From: Prorocentrum cordatum
Taxonomy: Eukaryota; Sar; Dinophyceae; Prorocentrales; Prorocentraceae
Assembly (NCBI GenBank): GCA_963575745.1
Contig: CAUYUJ010016283.1
Span: 255,734 to 319,733 of the forward strand
Length of the DNA stretch: 64,000 bases
Reading direction: 5' to 3'
Under the pieces are notes generated by a model that was given only the letters and a program-made list of their open reading frames with translations, did not search any database and was not told the DNA's origin. Both the position numbers and the translations under genes were made by a program. Below are positions 1-10,244 of the stretch, one piece after another (within the stretch, counting starts at the first letter, position 1; the number at the start of each line of letters is the position of its first letter).

Positions 1-169
1 GGGCAGGCTGGATTAAACATCGAGCCAATATCGATGGAGTCGAAGTGATTCAAAGGCACATTTCGGACGCGGCAACCCGCCCGCCGCGTCCTCCTCGGCC
101 ACATCGCCATTGACGCCCTGCACGTCCGCCTCAGACACGCCCCCGACCCCGCCCACTCCTCCACCTTCT

Positions 170-480
170 CATCATGTTGTTTATGTGTCTCCTCTTCCTG
201 CTCATCGTCCTCCTCCCCATCAGTAGCAACATCACCAGCATCAGCATCAGCATCAACATCAGCATCAACATCATCATCACCATCACCAACATCAACATCG
301 TCACCATCATCATCGCCATCAGCATCAACATCATCGTCATTATTATCAAAACCATGATTGCCGTCATCATCGCCATCACCATCATGATCATCTGAATCAT
401 CACCACCATCATCATCATCATCATCAGCATCATCATCATCATCATCATCATCATCGTCATCATCATCATCATCATCACCC
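170..480. repeat. (CAT)n / (ATC)n microsatellite
   Basis: Trinucleotide repeat of CAT/ATC, imperfect on the left and almost perfect from about 405 to 475. It yields artificial poly-Met (minus) and Ile/Ser-rich (plus) open frames, which I do not treat as genes. Confidence 0.95.
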
Positions 481-1614
481 CTCTTCCTTATCCCTTCACA
501 AACAGATTACTTGGACGGGGTACCAAAACATGGCTCTTGTATGCGTCGCGGAAATATGTGCATATCCGCTGCTGCGGGGTGTCCCAGGAGACTCGGGGAG
601 CGGAAGATATGGATACCTGTCCGCCCCCGCGGGCGGGCAGATATCAAGATCCACCGTTTCTCGAAATCCAAAGGCAGGATTCCGCGGAAGTGGATCTAGA
701 CATGTTGCTAAGCATGTGGCTCTGACAATTTGATACATGTGTCCGCGCTCGGGCATGGTTCACATTCGGGCCACATGGCATACATGACCACACATTCCCG
801 GCATGACTACGACTGGAAGAAAGTGTAGAAGCTGTACATGTATATTTATGTATAGATACCCATATATACGTTTATACATGCATATGGACACACAACGAAA
901 CGCTAGAACCATATGGCGCGTTGCGCACGCTATCATAACCAACACCACTAATCGAATTTAGCTTCGCACACTGCAACTATTGTAGTGATCCCCGATGCGT
1001 TATCCGTCCTATGCCGTTCATCGCTGCGCCCACAATTATCCAAACATTCTCGCACGACTACTGTCCAGCGGCCTGTTCACGAGCTTCTGTTGCCGCTACC
1101 CCCTGTGTAGCCAGCGTGGAAGGGAACCGAAGGGTAGAGAGACATCGGGAAGAAATCGGAACGGGTTGAGTGACAGCGCGGAAGATTCCAAAATGAGAAA
1201 GCAAGCGCGGAATGGAAGAACAGGAAGATGAGGGGGAGATGAAGCTGGGAGAAGAAGTGCAAGAAAACGAACGGAACTGGACCACTGCGACCCTGTTGTA
1301 TCGACCCTACTGAACACCGCCAAGCAAACAGGCGGAGAAAATATGTAAGGATCTTCGCGTTCGAAATCAGGGGCGATATCGAAAGCAGTGCGCTCACGCT
1401 GGGTGGGGAGACCTGGGGCCCAAGCCAGGACCGTCTGAAAGAGAACAGCCTGTAACGGCCGACGTGGGCACCATCTTCCCACGCGAAGGTGCACCATAGT
1501 GGGAATACTCGAAATGTCTACAACTATTGGATCCGAAGCTGTTACCCGGCAGCGACACTACTAGACAACGAAAGAGGAGAGACGGGCGAGAAAAAAACAG
1601 GACACCACACAACC
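481..1614. other. Unique sequence, no gene recognised
   Basis: Short open frames occur on both strands in several frames with no recognisable motif. An AT-rich stretch at about 835-900 carries TATATAC/CATATA-type runs similar in style to 9670-9720. I see no convincing gene, RNA or promoter. Confidence 0.5.
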
Positions 1615-1668
1615 CACTCTCTCTCTCTCTCTCTCTCTCTCACGCACACACACACACGCACACACACA

Positions 1669-1715
<47 letters not shown>

Positions 1716-1730
1716 GCGCGCGCGCACACG
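1615..1730. repeat. Compound (CT)n-(CA)n microsatellite
   Basis: About 26 bases of CT dinucleotides followed directly by about 85 bases of CA dinucleotides with CG and GA interruptions. Overlapping open frames here encode only Ser-Leu or Thr-His repeats. Confidence 0.95.
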
Positions 1731-2100
1731 ACCACCCGAGCAGCCAATAATGGTACAATGGCGGCAAAGGAGGAGCCGAAGATGATGCTGATACTTCTTG
1801 CGGGTAGCAGATCCGGGGGCCTGCGCGCAGGGCCCAAACCACTCCCAGGAACTTGAAGCCCCCCTTTGCGATGGGACTGGGCCACCCAAAAGGGAGGAAG
1901 AAGGCCCTAAGGTGCGGGGGCGGATCCACGGGCCCCCCGCCAGAATCTGCAAGCGTCGAACGCCCACCCCCGCACCCCGTTGCTTCTTGCCTCGTCCACA
2001 TGGGCACCGCCACCTCTCCCCGACCGCATTGCGCCACTGCGCGAGGGAGCAGGGGCGGCCTCGAAGCCCTGCCCACACTCCAGGACCCTTCATCGGAAAT
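1731..2100. other. GC-rich sequence without a recognised gene
   Basis: GC-rich, low in stop codons in every frame because of composition, with Pro/Arg/Gly-rich conceptual products. No domain was recognised. Confidence 0.4.
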
Positions 2101-2439
2101 TTCACTCTATTTGGGCGCCCTTCCCCTGGACCACCCCGCCGCCGCGGCGGAAAGGGGGGGGGGGCAGGAGCGAAAAGAGGGGGCCCTCCGTTGCCCGAGG
2201 CGGCGCCCACCGAAAGGGTTGGGGTTTCCCGTAGGCGCGCCATGGGTCCTCGCTGCTGGGCCCCCGCCCCGCAGGGTCGCATGGGGCCCAGCGCGACGCC
2301 GCAACCGCACCCAACTCCGCCCGCGCGACGTCGTCCGAAACGCGCTGAGCGGGGCTGTCGCCACGGTTCAGGGCGCAAGTGTGGTTGGCGTTTCCCGCGG
2401 CCGCGCCCAATTGCGGGCGCCCCGCCCGAGGCGGCCACC

Positions 2440-2700
2440 CTTTCCTCGGCGACCGACTCGAAGAGTTCCTGGGCTGCCTGCGTCGAGACGTCGAGCACGT
2501 GCGGCCTCGGCTTCGCGGCCGCCACGCGGATCCTGACAGAAACTCGTCAAAATCGATCGTCCTCGTGTTGCTGAGGTCGCATGCCTCCCAAGTTCCTTTC
2601 GCTGTAGCCCGTCCAGGCTCAGCACTATCTATGTGAACGCAGCTTCTCCAAAAGTTCAATGAGGACCGTCGACGGCCACTTGGTCGACGCGGCCCCGGTC
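2440..2700 (-). pseudogene. EF-hand-like coding trace (possible degraded ion-channel or Ca-binding gene)
   Basis: On the minus strand one frame contains EACDLSNTRTIDFDEFLSG. Its loop (D-x-S-x-T-R-T-I-D-F-D-E) fits the EF-hand ligand pattern at positions 1, 3, 5 and 12, although the usual Gly at position 6 is Arg. The continuation that looks most protein-like (AAAKPRPHVLDVSTQAAQEL) lies in a different frame, so at least one frameshift or an unseen intron boundary is needed. In dinoflagellates such EF-hands often follow voltage-gated channel domains, but no channel transmembrane segments were found nearby. A single loop match in GC-rich sequence can arise by chance. The functional assignment is inference. 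Confidence 0.22.
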
Positions 2701-3560
2701 ACTGCGCAGACGTTCTCCAGGTCGTTCGTCGACGCCGCCATCTTGAGGTTCGTCCTCTAGCGAAGCCCCCCGGTCCTCGAAAACCGCTTCACGCAGAGGA
2801 GCGCGTCAAGGAGCTCAACGCCACAATCCAGTGCGTTCCAACGAGCTTCAAGCGCGCTGCCCTTCGGCGGTACTTCCAGGCCGCCTATCCAACGACGCCC
2901 TCGCTGCGCCACCGCGCCCGAGCTGAAGTGTTCAGCCCTCTCGGTTTTGAACTTGATGGGCGCCTCCTGCTTTCGCCCAGAGACAAGTCGCTCACCGGCC
3001 GCGGCAGCGCGGCCCTGACCGCCCACGGTAGGGAAACCTTCTTCCTGCCGGTCCTCGCGACGCCGACGAGCCTGGCGCGCGCGGGCCCCGGGGGCGGCCT
3101 TTCCCACACAAGGACCACTACCGAAACCCAGGAAGCCCAAGCCCAACGCCGTCTCGCTCGCGTGGACTGCGCCGCGTTCGACCGCCCCCCAACGCCAGGC
3201 CGCTACCCGAGCCGCCCTCGCCGCCGAGAGGCCCATGGAATTAGCAGCGCAGTCGCGGCGGATGCCGATCCGCCCACTTCGAGGCCACTGCGCGCCTGGG
3301 CCGTTCCGTCCACACCATGGCGCGCAAGGCACTGTTGGGCACCGCTTGCCCGCGCGACTCGACAGCCCAGGCGTGCAAGTTAAAGATGACATGCACGATT
3401 GGCCTGGCACACAAGACGCCGCGCTGGCGCAACAGCTGCCTGCGCATCGTCCCCATGGCTCACACGACCGACCTCACCGCGTTGATGTGCGTGCGGCCCA
3501 TCATGATGCCGCACTTCGCACGTTCGCCCCATGCACGGTCGCGCTGAGTCTGGCGAGGAC
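2701..3560. other. GC-rich sequence, weak minus-strand coding character
   Basis: A long open minus-strand frame exists (about 217 codons), but its product is Arg/Ala/Gly-rich and the other frames are also fairly open. It lies between two minus-strand traces with EF-hand-like motifs, so it could include intron or decayed exon sequence. Nothing in it was recognised. Confidence 0.25.
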
Positions 3561-3562
3561 GC

Positions 3563-4258
3563 TCACATTCCCCCGAACAGCAAAATCAAGCGAGGCTTCC
3601 ATCGAACCCACTCTCGCGCCTCCAACCCGCGACGGCTCTCGTCCGCTGCAGCACGGCACCTCCGCGCGAACTGGGTTCCGGCCATCGCGCGGGCCCCCGG
3701 CGGCGGTCGGCTGGCCGCCGCCACGAGGTTCGTCACGGCATCCTCCAGCATGGCCCGTTCAGGGCAGCCATGGAACACCCCCAGCCGCTTCTGCACAGGC
3801 TCATCGGCCTCTGCCTGGTCCACGAACTCCCTCAGCGTTAGCCGCGCATCCTCCACGTTGAAGTCTGCGGCCGCCGCTACCTGCCCGAGCGTTCCATCGA
3901 ACTCGAGCTCATCCGCCTGAATCGCCAGGCTCGGGCTTAGAGGATCGTAGACATAAAGCACCTTGCTGAACCGCCGCCGCGCGGCGTCGAGGGCGCACGA
4001 CCCAAGGACCAGCATCTGCGCCCAACTGTTACGCAAATCCGCCGAGCGCCTGAGCCACAAGGGTCGGGCCACAAAAAGATGATACACTTTCGTGTTGGCA
4101 CACGGGGGCAACTCGCAGGCTGAGGCTGAGCTGACGGAGAAGGGTGAGCCCGCGATTGCGAGAGATGAGAGATAAGGGAAGGATGATGAGAGCAGAGTGT
4201 TGTCCTTCAGACTTTTGTGAATTCCATTGAGCGCTCGATTGCCACACACCCTTTTCAA
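3563..4258 (-). CDS. Hypothetical protein fragment, possible degenerate EF-hand
   Basis: An open frame of 231 codons on the minus strand. The middle (about residues 100-190) has balanced, acidic/hydrophobic composition unlike the Arg/Pro-rich shadow frames, including VLYVYDPLSPSLAIQADEL and DFNVEDARLTLREFVDQAEA. The latter resembles an EF-hand loop with one extra residue. The C-terminal 40 residues look non-coding, so an exon might end near 3650. It lies about 1 kb upstream, on the same strand, of another EF-hand-like motif near 2570. Whether this is a living exon, a pseudogene or chance cannot be told from sequence alone. Confidence 0.25.
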   Translation of the reverse strand: MKRVCGNRALNGIHKSLKDNTLLSSSFPYLSSLAIAGSPFSVSSASACELPPCANTKVYHLFVARPLWLRRSADLRNSWAQMLVLGSCALDAARRRFSKVLYVYDPLSPSLAIQADELEFDGTLGQVAAAADFNVEDARLTLREFVDQAEADEPVQKRLGVFHGCPERAMLEDAVTNLVAAASRPPPGARAMAGTQFARRCRAAADESRRGLEAREWVRWKPRLILLFGGM

Positions 4259-4334
4259 TATCCTGGGTATCCAGCCCCCTCTTCCTCATCTGCGTTCTTG
4301 ATGTCGCGTGGGGTCCTCCGAACAAAGGGTGGCT

Positions 4335-4548
4335 GGCAAGAGAGCCAGGGGGACCCGAAGGAAGGTGGAAGAGGAGGCTTCGAGGAGGAAAGGAAGAGGC
4401 GGGAGGAAGATGGGGGAGGGGAAGAAGGGAGAAGCGAAAAAAGGAATAGGGAAGGATGGGGGAGAGGGAGAAGAAGGGGGAAGACAGGCAGAAAGAAAGG
4501 AAGGGGAGACGAGAGGGCGAGGGGTGGGGAGGCGGAGGATTGAACCGT
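4335..4548. repeat. Purine-rich (GGA/GAA) tract
   Basis: About 210 bases made almost only of A and G on the plus strand, with irregular GGAAGA, GGGAGA and GAAAGG units. It could form triplex or R-loop structures. The open frames over it (Glu/Arg/Lys-rich or Pro/Ser-rich) are compositional. Confidence 0.85.
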
Positions 4549-4559
4549 CTTGGACATCT

Positions 4560-7500
4560 CCCCTTAAAATGTAACTTTCGATACCCGCGCGTCCGACCGC
4601 GGCGCTGCTGAGCGCCTCACCACGAGGCCCCAGGGGTCCACCTTGCGGCCCCAATCGCAAAGGAACCAAACATCGATCACTGCATCTGAGAGCTGCAAGG
4701 GACAAGACGTTCAAATCGTGGACGGCCTAACGTCGTATCATCATGTTCCCTCTGACTTGCATCCCTCGGCCCCATACTGCCATTCGCCAGCCCGTGATCA
4801 GCGTGCGCAATCTGTTCGAGTGCAGACCGTCGCTGCTATTCACGCCTCTTCGTGAACCCCCTTGTTTTGTTGGGCATTCTTGCAGCCTCCTCCCAGATTG
4901 ACGCTTCTTTTGAACCAGACAGCGCCCATGATCCCAGGCCTGGCCGCGCCACTGATCCTGGACTCCTGCCCAACTCTCACAGGCCCCCTTGATGGTCAGA
5001 CCCGCCGTCCTCTGCGTCTCCGTCGTTTTTGAAAAAGACTCCACGCTGGGTCGGTCCCACTCCGGGCCACGCCCCGCTCTTCTCCCCCTCGATCAAATTT
5101 CATAGGAAACCTCTGCAGATTGTTGAGTGCTTCGCTTCTCCTCTGAACCTCAACGCTTTCCGCCCATCGACATGCGTCCGTATCATAATTTGGGGCGCGG
5201 GGCGGCCTGGACAGAGAGTCGCCAACCATTCCGCCCTCCGATCTCCTCCTGTAGGAGACAAGTCCTGGGAGGTCTTCGTAGCGTGGCAAAAAGGAAGCAC
5301 TAGTATACAATGCGGGCCTGCTGACAAAGCGCGAACTATGCTGGGCGAGGCCGGGCCAGGCTCTGCAACATACCAGAGCGCCGATGCCGCATTCAACCAT
5401 CATGGCCCCTGCCTTCCGCCCTCCATTCCCCCCCCCCAGCATGGGGAGAAGAGATAAAGTCATGCCAGCAGACATTCGGATGTCCACGCGGAAGTTTTGG
5501 ATCCAGCGCCGGACTCATGAGAACCGCGGGAACCTCCGAAGGCTTATGTTAGATAACGGCTTCTCTTCTTCGATTGCGCCCTTCCCCCCACCCACACCCC
5601 AGACAGGCCCCGAGAGAAGACACAAAGTAGGCCACCGAACTTCGCGCATCGAGCCAGGCGATGCGAGACGCGCGATTCTCGTCGCACCCTCGCGCCATCC
5701 CCGTTGGCGAAGGGCCGCCGCTGAGGCATCGACCGCGACGTGCAAAACTCGACTATCTTCGCCCCCTCACGGGTGACCCATTCAATCAAGTTCGCGGGCC
5801 GCGGGGGCCCTGGGAAGGCTGCCCGACAGTTGCGCCGCCGCTACGCTGGGCCTCCGACGAGCGGTCCCACAAAAGGAGCCTCATGGGAAGCACCATTCAT
5901 AGAGGGCAGAAGAGCCACTCTCAAAATCAACGCCTCTACAACAAATGCCATGTCGTGAACGCACCCACGGAAGGAATCGAGCAGGGAAGAACTGTTCTAG
6001 TAAACGCCCAGGACTGTTTAGCTAACGCCAGGTACGGCGGGTTGGGGTGTTGTTGTTCCTCCCTTAAACTCACTATGCATGGCATCTTGCCCTCGAAAAC
6101 TACTCGAACAAAGAATCGTCGCAATACCGACGCAGCAGTGACCACGCAAGAACGCCCCCTCCACTCTCATTCTCCTGCGAAGCGACTGAACGAGCGCACG
6201 CGCCTCCTCCTCCTCGGCCATGGCCGCCAGAGGCGCAGCTCAGGGGCTCATCCCAAGGCCCAGCGCACGCCGGCTCGAGCCACAACGGCATCAGCAGCGC
6301 TGAACCATGGGGCCTTCGCCTCGGAGGGCCCGTCGAGACATCTTCGCGTACGCATCCCTCGGGATGGCCCCCTCCCCTCCCTCGAGGTCACGCCTCCTGG
6401 GCCCGCCATAACTTCCAGTTCCACAACCAGGAGGATGCACGATAAGAAAGAAAGGTATACAAAAGCCACCAAGAAGCTCTGGTGGACACGTCCATCTAGG
6501 CGAGGGGACGTACGCAATCATGATCTAAGAACTCGCCCCTTGTTTGATAATATCATGAAACTCCCCAGGAACTTGTTTTCGGGGTGTGCTCGTAACTTAT
6601 GCGAAGCTACTTACTGCGTTCGCTCCTATGAAGGTGTTCGCTTCCCCCGTGAATCTTGAAGAGCATGGTAGCAGGAGAATACCACCACCCCTACCTGCCC
6701 GCTCCCCTCCAAACAGGAGGGGCAGGTGGAAGTGGGAGATACTGCATACTTGTTGCGCCGCTCGTGCAAAACATCCTCACGAACAAGTCTTGAGACTCTC
6801 TGGCGCAGCCCGAAGGGAGGGGTGGCACGTTGGGGTGCAGGTGCGTTTCCCTATACCTATGGGGAGCCTCCCCCACATGTTTGCCGAGCCCACCAGCCTC
6901 ACGGGGCCCGGGCTGACACAGATCCTCCGCCTCGGGAGCCAACGCCGCGGGGCCCCAGGAGGCAAAGGAGCTGGATATCTTCGGGTCTGGACCCGAAGCT
7001 GCTCACATCCAGGCCATGCCCGGGGCACGATGGGACCGGACAACATCGGGGACCTCTGCTGGGGGATGCATCGGGCGCCGCGGCCGTCCCAGAGCGCTGC
7101 GGAACACTCTGGAACGACTTATCCAGGAGCCTTGGGACATCAAGCTGACCCAGCGATGGATCTGTGGCTGGACCCCAAATCCTGGATCCAAACATGCGGA
7201 CGCGTCGCCTCGACTTCTGCAGGGCGAACCTGCCGCCGCCCTGTTTCCCACGCCGTCCGCTGGGGGAACAGAACTATACAGATCCCGCCACTCCCCAAGC
7301 CTCTCCCGAGGGTGCGGTGCGACTGGTATTACGAGAGGCTGGCCCTGGCGACGAAGGACGTGTGCTTAGTGGCGTCGCCACGGCGAAAACGAGGAAGCGC
7401 CAACGGCGGAGCCTCTCTGAGGCGCCCCACGCAGAAACTCAGGCCCTCGGGCGCCTCTCCCATGCCTCAACACGTAAGCGGGGGGCTCGGGAGCCTTGAA

Positions 7501-7840
7501 GCCTCAACCACGACCCTCCTCGCTCCTCGTCCTCCTCCTCCTCCTGCTGCTGTTTCACCTCCTGCCCCCCCTCCCCCTCCTCTGCGGTGTCGTGCAGATC
7601 CGCCGCCTGTAGGAACACGGGCAGCACGAGGAGGACCAAGGCGAGGAGGAGGAGGTCTGAAACCCCAGTGGGGGCACCCGGAGGCGTGAGCGAGAGCGCG
7701 TGCCTGGCCTCGTCCGACGTGGAAGCCTTGGAGGCGTCGGCCGGCGCGGGTGTGTTGCCTCGGGGCGGCTTGGCCGCAGAGATGCTGCAGCGATGACGCG
7801 ATCGGGTCGGACGAAAAAGGGGAGGTCCCAAGCACGACGA
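4560..7840. other. Mostly unique sequence, no host gene assigned
   Basis: Two long plus-strand open frames lie here, 5661-6659 (332 codons) and 6586-7689 (367 codons). Their products have no recognisable domain and are Arg/Pro/Ser-rich. The most protein-like stretch is near 7164-7499 in another frame (for example ASPEGAVRLVLREAGPGDEG). A small CTC-rich patch sits at 7510-7580. A motif at 7090-7135 (GGAACACTCTGGAACGACTT) recurs in diverged form at 22590-22635. I cannot support a gene model. Confidence 0.35.
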
Positions 7841-7842
7841 AA

Positions 7843-7962
7843 TCCCACCAGCCCTTTAGGGCGTAGGTGGTCTAGAGCGTTTCCTCTGCCAACCCCCCTT
7901 CTTTCCCTTCGGGGAGGGGTTTACCCCTCCCCTTACCCCTCCCCACTGACCTGGACGGGGCG
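7843..7962 (+). repeat. Leader module of composite repeat (copy 1), with hairpins
   Basis: Starts with TCCCACCAGCCC and folds as CCACC-AG-CCC / GGGC-GTA-GGTGG around a short loop. It is followed by a pyrimidine tract and a CCCTTCGGGGAGGGG hairpin, then CCCCTCCCC-type sequence. The same module occurs at 46059-46185, and the second half also at 24815-24900. The loop bases differ between copies while the stem is kept. Confidence 0.6.
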
Positions 7963-7979
7963 TTCCGCGACGCGTTGGG

Positions 7980-9000
7980 ACGCCCAAGATGGCCCAAGAC
8001 TGCTCCAAGAGCGAAAAGGCGAGAAAGCACAAAACATTGATTTTCCTTAGGTTTTGGAAGGATTTTGGCCTCTTGGGGGGGCCCAAGAGGCGATCCGAGG
8101 CACTCTAGAGGGGCGAGGCTAATTCAGGCTCCCCCCTTCTTTGATATATATTCCCAACATGGCCCCAAGAGCGCCCCGAAGGCTCCCAAGAGCGCCCCAA
8201 GAGCGCCCCAAGAGCGCCCCAAGAGGGCCCCAAGAGGCGCCCAAGATGCCTCCAAGAGGCTCCCAAGAGACTCCCAAGAGGCCCCAAGAGAATCCAATAT
8301 GGCCCAAGACGGCTCCAAGAGCGAAAAGGCGAGAAAGCAAAAAACAATGATTTTCTGTAGGTTTTGTAAGGATTTTGGCCTCTTGGGGAGCCCAAGAGGC
8401 GACTCGAGGCACTCTAGAGGGGCAGCGCTAATTGGAAACCCCCCCTTCTTTGATAGATCTCCTCCAAGATGGCCCCAAGAGCGCCTCGAAGGCTCCCAAG
8501 AGCGCCCCAAGAGCGCCCCAAGAGAACCCCAAGAGGCTCCAAGAGACGCCAAGAGGCGCCCAAGAGGCCTCCAAAAGGCTCCCAAGAGACCCCCAAGAGG
8601 CCCCAAGAGGCTCCCAAGATGGCCCAAGAAGGCTCCAAGAGCGAAAATGCGAGAAAGCAAAAAACATTGATTTTCCATAGGTTTTGTAAGGATTTTGGCC
8701 TCTTGGGGAGCCCAAGAGGCGACTCGAGGCACTCTAGAGGGGCAGCGCTAATTGGGGACCCCCCCTTCTTTGATAGATCTCCTCCAAGATGGCCCCAAGA
8801 GCGCCTCGAAGGCTCCCAAGAGCGCCCCAAGAGCGTCCCAAGAGGGCCCCAAGAGGCCCCAAAAGGCTCCCAAGAGGCCTCCAAGAGGCCCCCAAGAGAC
8901 CCCCAAGAGGCCGCAAGAGGCTCCCCGAGATACGCAAGAGGCCCCCGGGACCGCCAAGAGGCCCCAAAGACGGCCCAAGAGGCCCCCAAGCTCGCCATTG
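7980..9000 (+). repeat. GATGGCC/CCAAGAGG degenerate array with 310-320-bp higher-order unit
   Basis: Short degenerate units (CCAAGAGCGCC, CCAAGAGGCCC, CAAGATGGCCC) are organised into three higher-order copies. The conserved interior marker GATTTTC...TAGGTTTTG recurs at about 8039, 8349 and 8669, so the period is 310 then 320. Each unit also carries a GCTAATT-C-rich-TTCTTTGAT segment. The minus strand reads as Trp-Gly-Pro-Leu-Gly repeats without stops in more than one frame, which I attribute to repeat composition and not to coding. Confidence 0.85.
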
Positions 9001-9097
9001 TCCTCCTCCTCCTCCTCTTTTTCTTCCTCCTCCCTCCTCCCCCTCCTCCTCCTCCTCCTCCTCCTCCTCCCTCCTCCTCCTCCTTTTCCTCCTTCTG
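9001..9097. repeat. (CTC)n microsatellite
   Basis: Imperfect CTC/TCC trinucleotide tract that directly ends the GATGGCC array. Confidence 0.95.
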
Positions 9098-9211
9098 ATT
9101 TTCTCGTGATTGTCTCGGGATACACATACTCCGACGACGACGGCTCCTCCTACATCCTCCCCCTCTTGGGGTATATGGCGGCTCACCCCGCCCTTTGTTC
9201 TTCTGCATGCT

Positions 9212-9300
9212 CCCCCGCTTCCCTCATCACCTCCACTCCCCTGGGGCTCATTTCTGGACGGGCTGGTGGGGATACGCGAAGCGTCTAGAATTTTCTTGGT
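9212..9300 (+). repeat. Tail module of composite repeat (copy 1)
   Basis: Contains CTTCCCTCATC, then TTTCTGGACGGGCTGGTGGG and GATACGCGAAGCGTCTAGAA. It matches 47205-47290 closely. Shorter or diverged matches lie at 11252-11290, 27434-27560, 31693-31712 and 31877-31920. GGGCTGGTGGG here is the exact inverse of CCCACCAGCCC at 7844-7854. Confidence 0.7.
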
Positions 9301-9580
9301 AGGTTCCGCCTCCCAACACCAACTACCGGCTTCGGGCAGTGAAAACACCACTCGGGATGAACAGCCTGTTCTAAGAAAGAGGGTCTAAACCTCTTGGGGG
9401 CCAGATGTATGGACACCTGATTTCCTGGTGCCTCTGAGCGCCCAGAGACGGCGGGGCCAATGACGGCTGCGTGCGGCAGTCTTCGCAAGCCCCTTGTCTC
9501 TTCACCCCCTGTCTCGCCCGCCCCCATACTAGAGGAACAAGAATCGACATAAACATGACTGCCAGCGTGAAACCGAAGAA
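9301..9580. other. Unique sequence, nothing recognised
   Basis: Short open frames only; no motif seen. Confidence 0.4.
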
Positions 9581-9589
9581 GTCAAGAAG

Positions 9590-9900
9590 TGGGTTCGTGC
9601 AGTCTGGGTGCGGTACCTGGTACAAGATATCTGGTGCAAGCTAGTTGCGCTGCAAACACGGTGGTGCAAAACATATAGATCGATACATATATATATATAT
9701 ACATACATATAGATAGACATGTATGTGTGTGGTGCACGCCATGCGGTACCAGCATGGTGGTGCAAGCGTTGTGGTGCGCAAGGTAGGTGGTGTAAGCTAT
9801 GCGGCGAAAGAATTGCAAACTTTGCGGTTGTAGCTATGAAGCTTCAAGCCAATTGGTGCATGTCAATGTAACGCAAGCAACATGATGCAAGCCACCGTGG
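9590..9900 (-). repeat. Diverged TGCACCAC-type short tandem motif (inverted orientation)
   Basis: Repeated GTGGTGCAA / GTGGTGCAC / GGTGTAAGC motifs at irregular 12-25-base spacing, with an AT-rich TATATA patch at 9680-9710. It is the reverse complement of the TTGCACCACATAGATTGCAC motif found at 38165-38280, 39655-39800, 45870-45935 and 47700-47890. Confidence 0.6.
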
Positions 9901-9904
9901 GGCG

Positions 9905-10110
9905 CCCACTGATCCACGGCCGCCAACGAGGCACAACCTCGGCAGATCCAGCCAGCGCACGGGGCGCCGACGAGGCGCCCACGAGGCGCCCACGGCTGCC
10001 CACCAGACGAAACCTCAGCTCGGTAGACACAGCCAGCGCAAGGGGCACCAACGAGGCACGGCCGCCCACCAGGCGAAACCTCGGTGGATCCAGACAGCGC
10101 ACGGGGCAGC
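9905..10110 (+). repeat. Tandem repeat, 62-81-bp unit x3
   Basis: Three copies of a unit with AACGAGGCAC, CCACCAGGCGAAACCTC and CCAGCGCACGGGGC. The CCAGCGCA anchor lies near 9952, 10033 and 10095. Confidence 0.75.
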
Positions 10111-10240
10111 ATCCCAATTCAATCCTACCAACCCTGTGGGCGGAGGTGGTTTGGGGCGCGTCCTCGTCCAACGCCATTTTTCCTTCCTTTGCGGCACCTC
10201 CTATCCGTAGGTCTGAGCTGGGGGCGGGAGTGCGGCGAGC
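10111..10240. other. Spacer without recognised feature
   Basis: Short unique stretch between two repeats; no motif seen. Confidence 0.4.
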
Positions 10241-10244
10241 AGCT

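Noticed and set aside
4535-4650. tRNA-like sequence on the minus strand (GGTTCAATCC resembling a B box)
   Set aside because: The bases around it do not form a T stem, the acceptor ends do not pair well, and no proper A box is present.
6018-6517. Minus-strand frame with a possible membrane segment (FLVAFVYLSFLSCILLVVEL)
   Set aside because: A single hydrophobic stretch in a 90-codon frame with no start context or homologous feature; likely chance.
5661-7689. Two overlapping plus-strand open frames of 332 and 367 codons as host genes
   Set aside because: No domain, Arg/Pro/Ser-rich composition, and competing open frames on both strands. Length alone is not persuasive in this base composition.
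8124-9351. Long minus-strand open frames coding Trp-Gly-Pro-Leu-Gly-Ala-Leu-Leu repeats (also at 25.3, 40.0 and 46.2 kb)
   Set aside because: The GATGGCC units lack stop codons in several frames on both strands, and the frame changes between units. The bias comes from the repeat, not from a protein.
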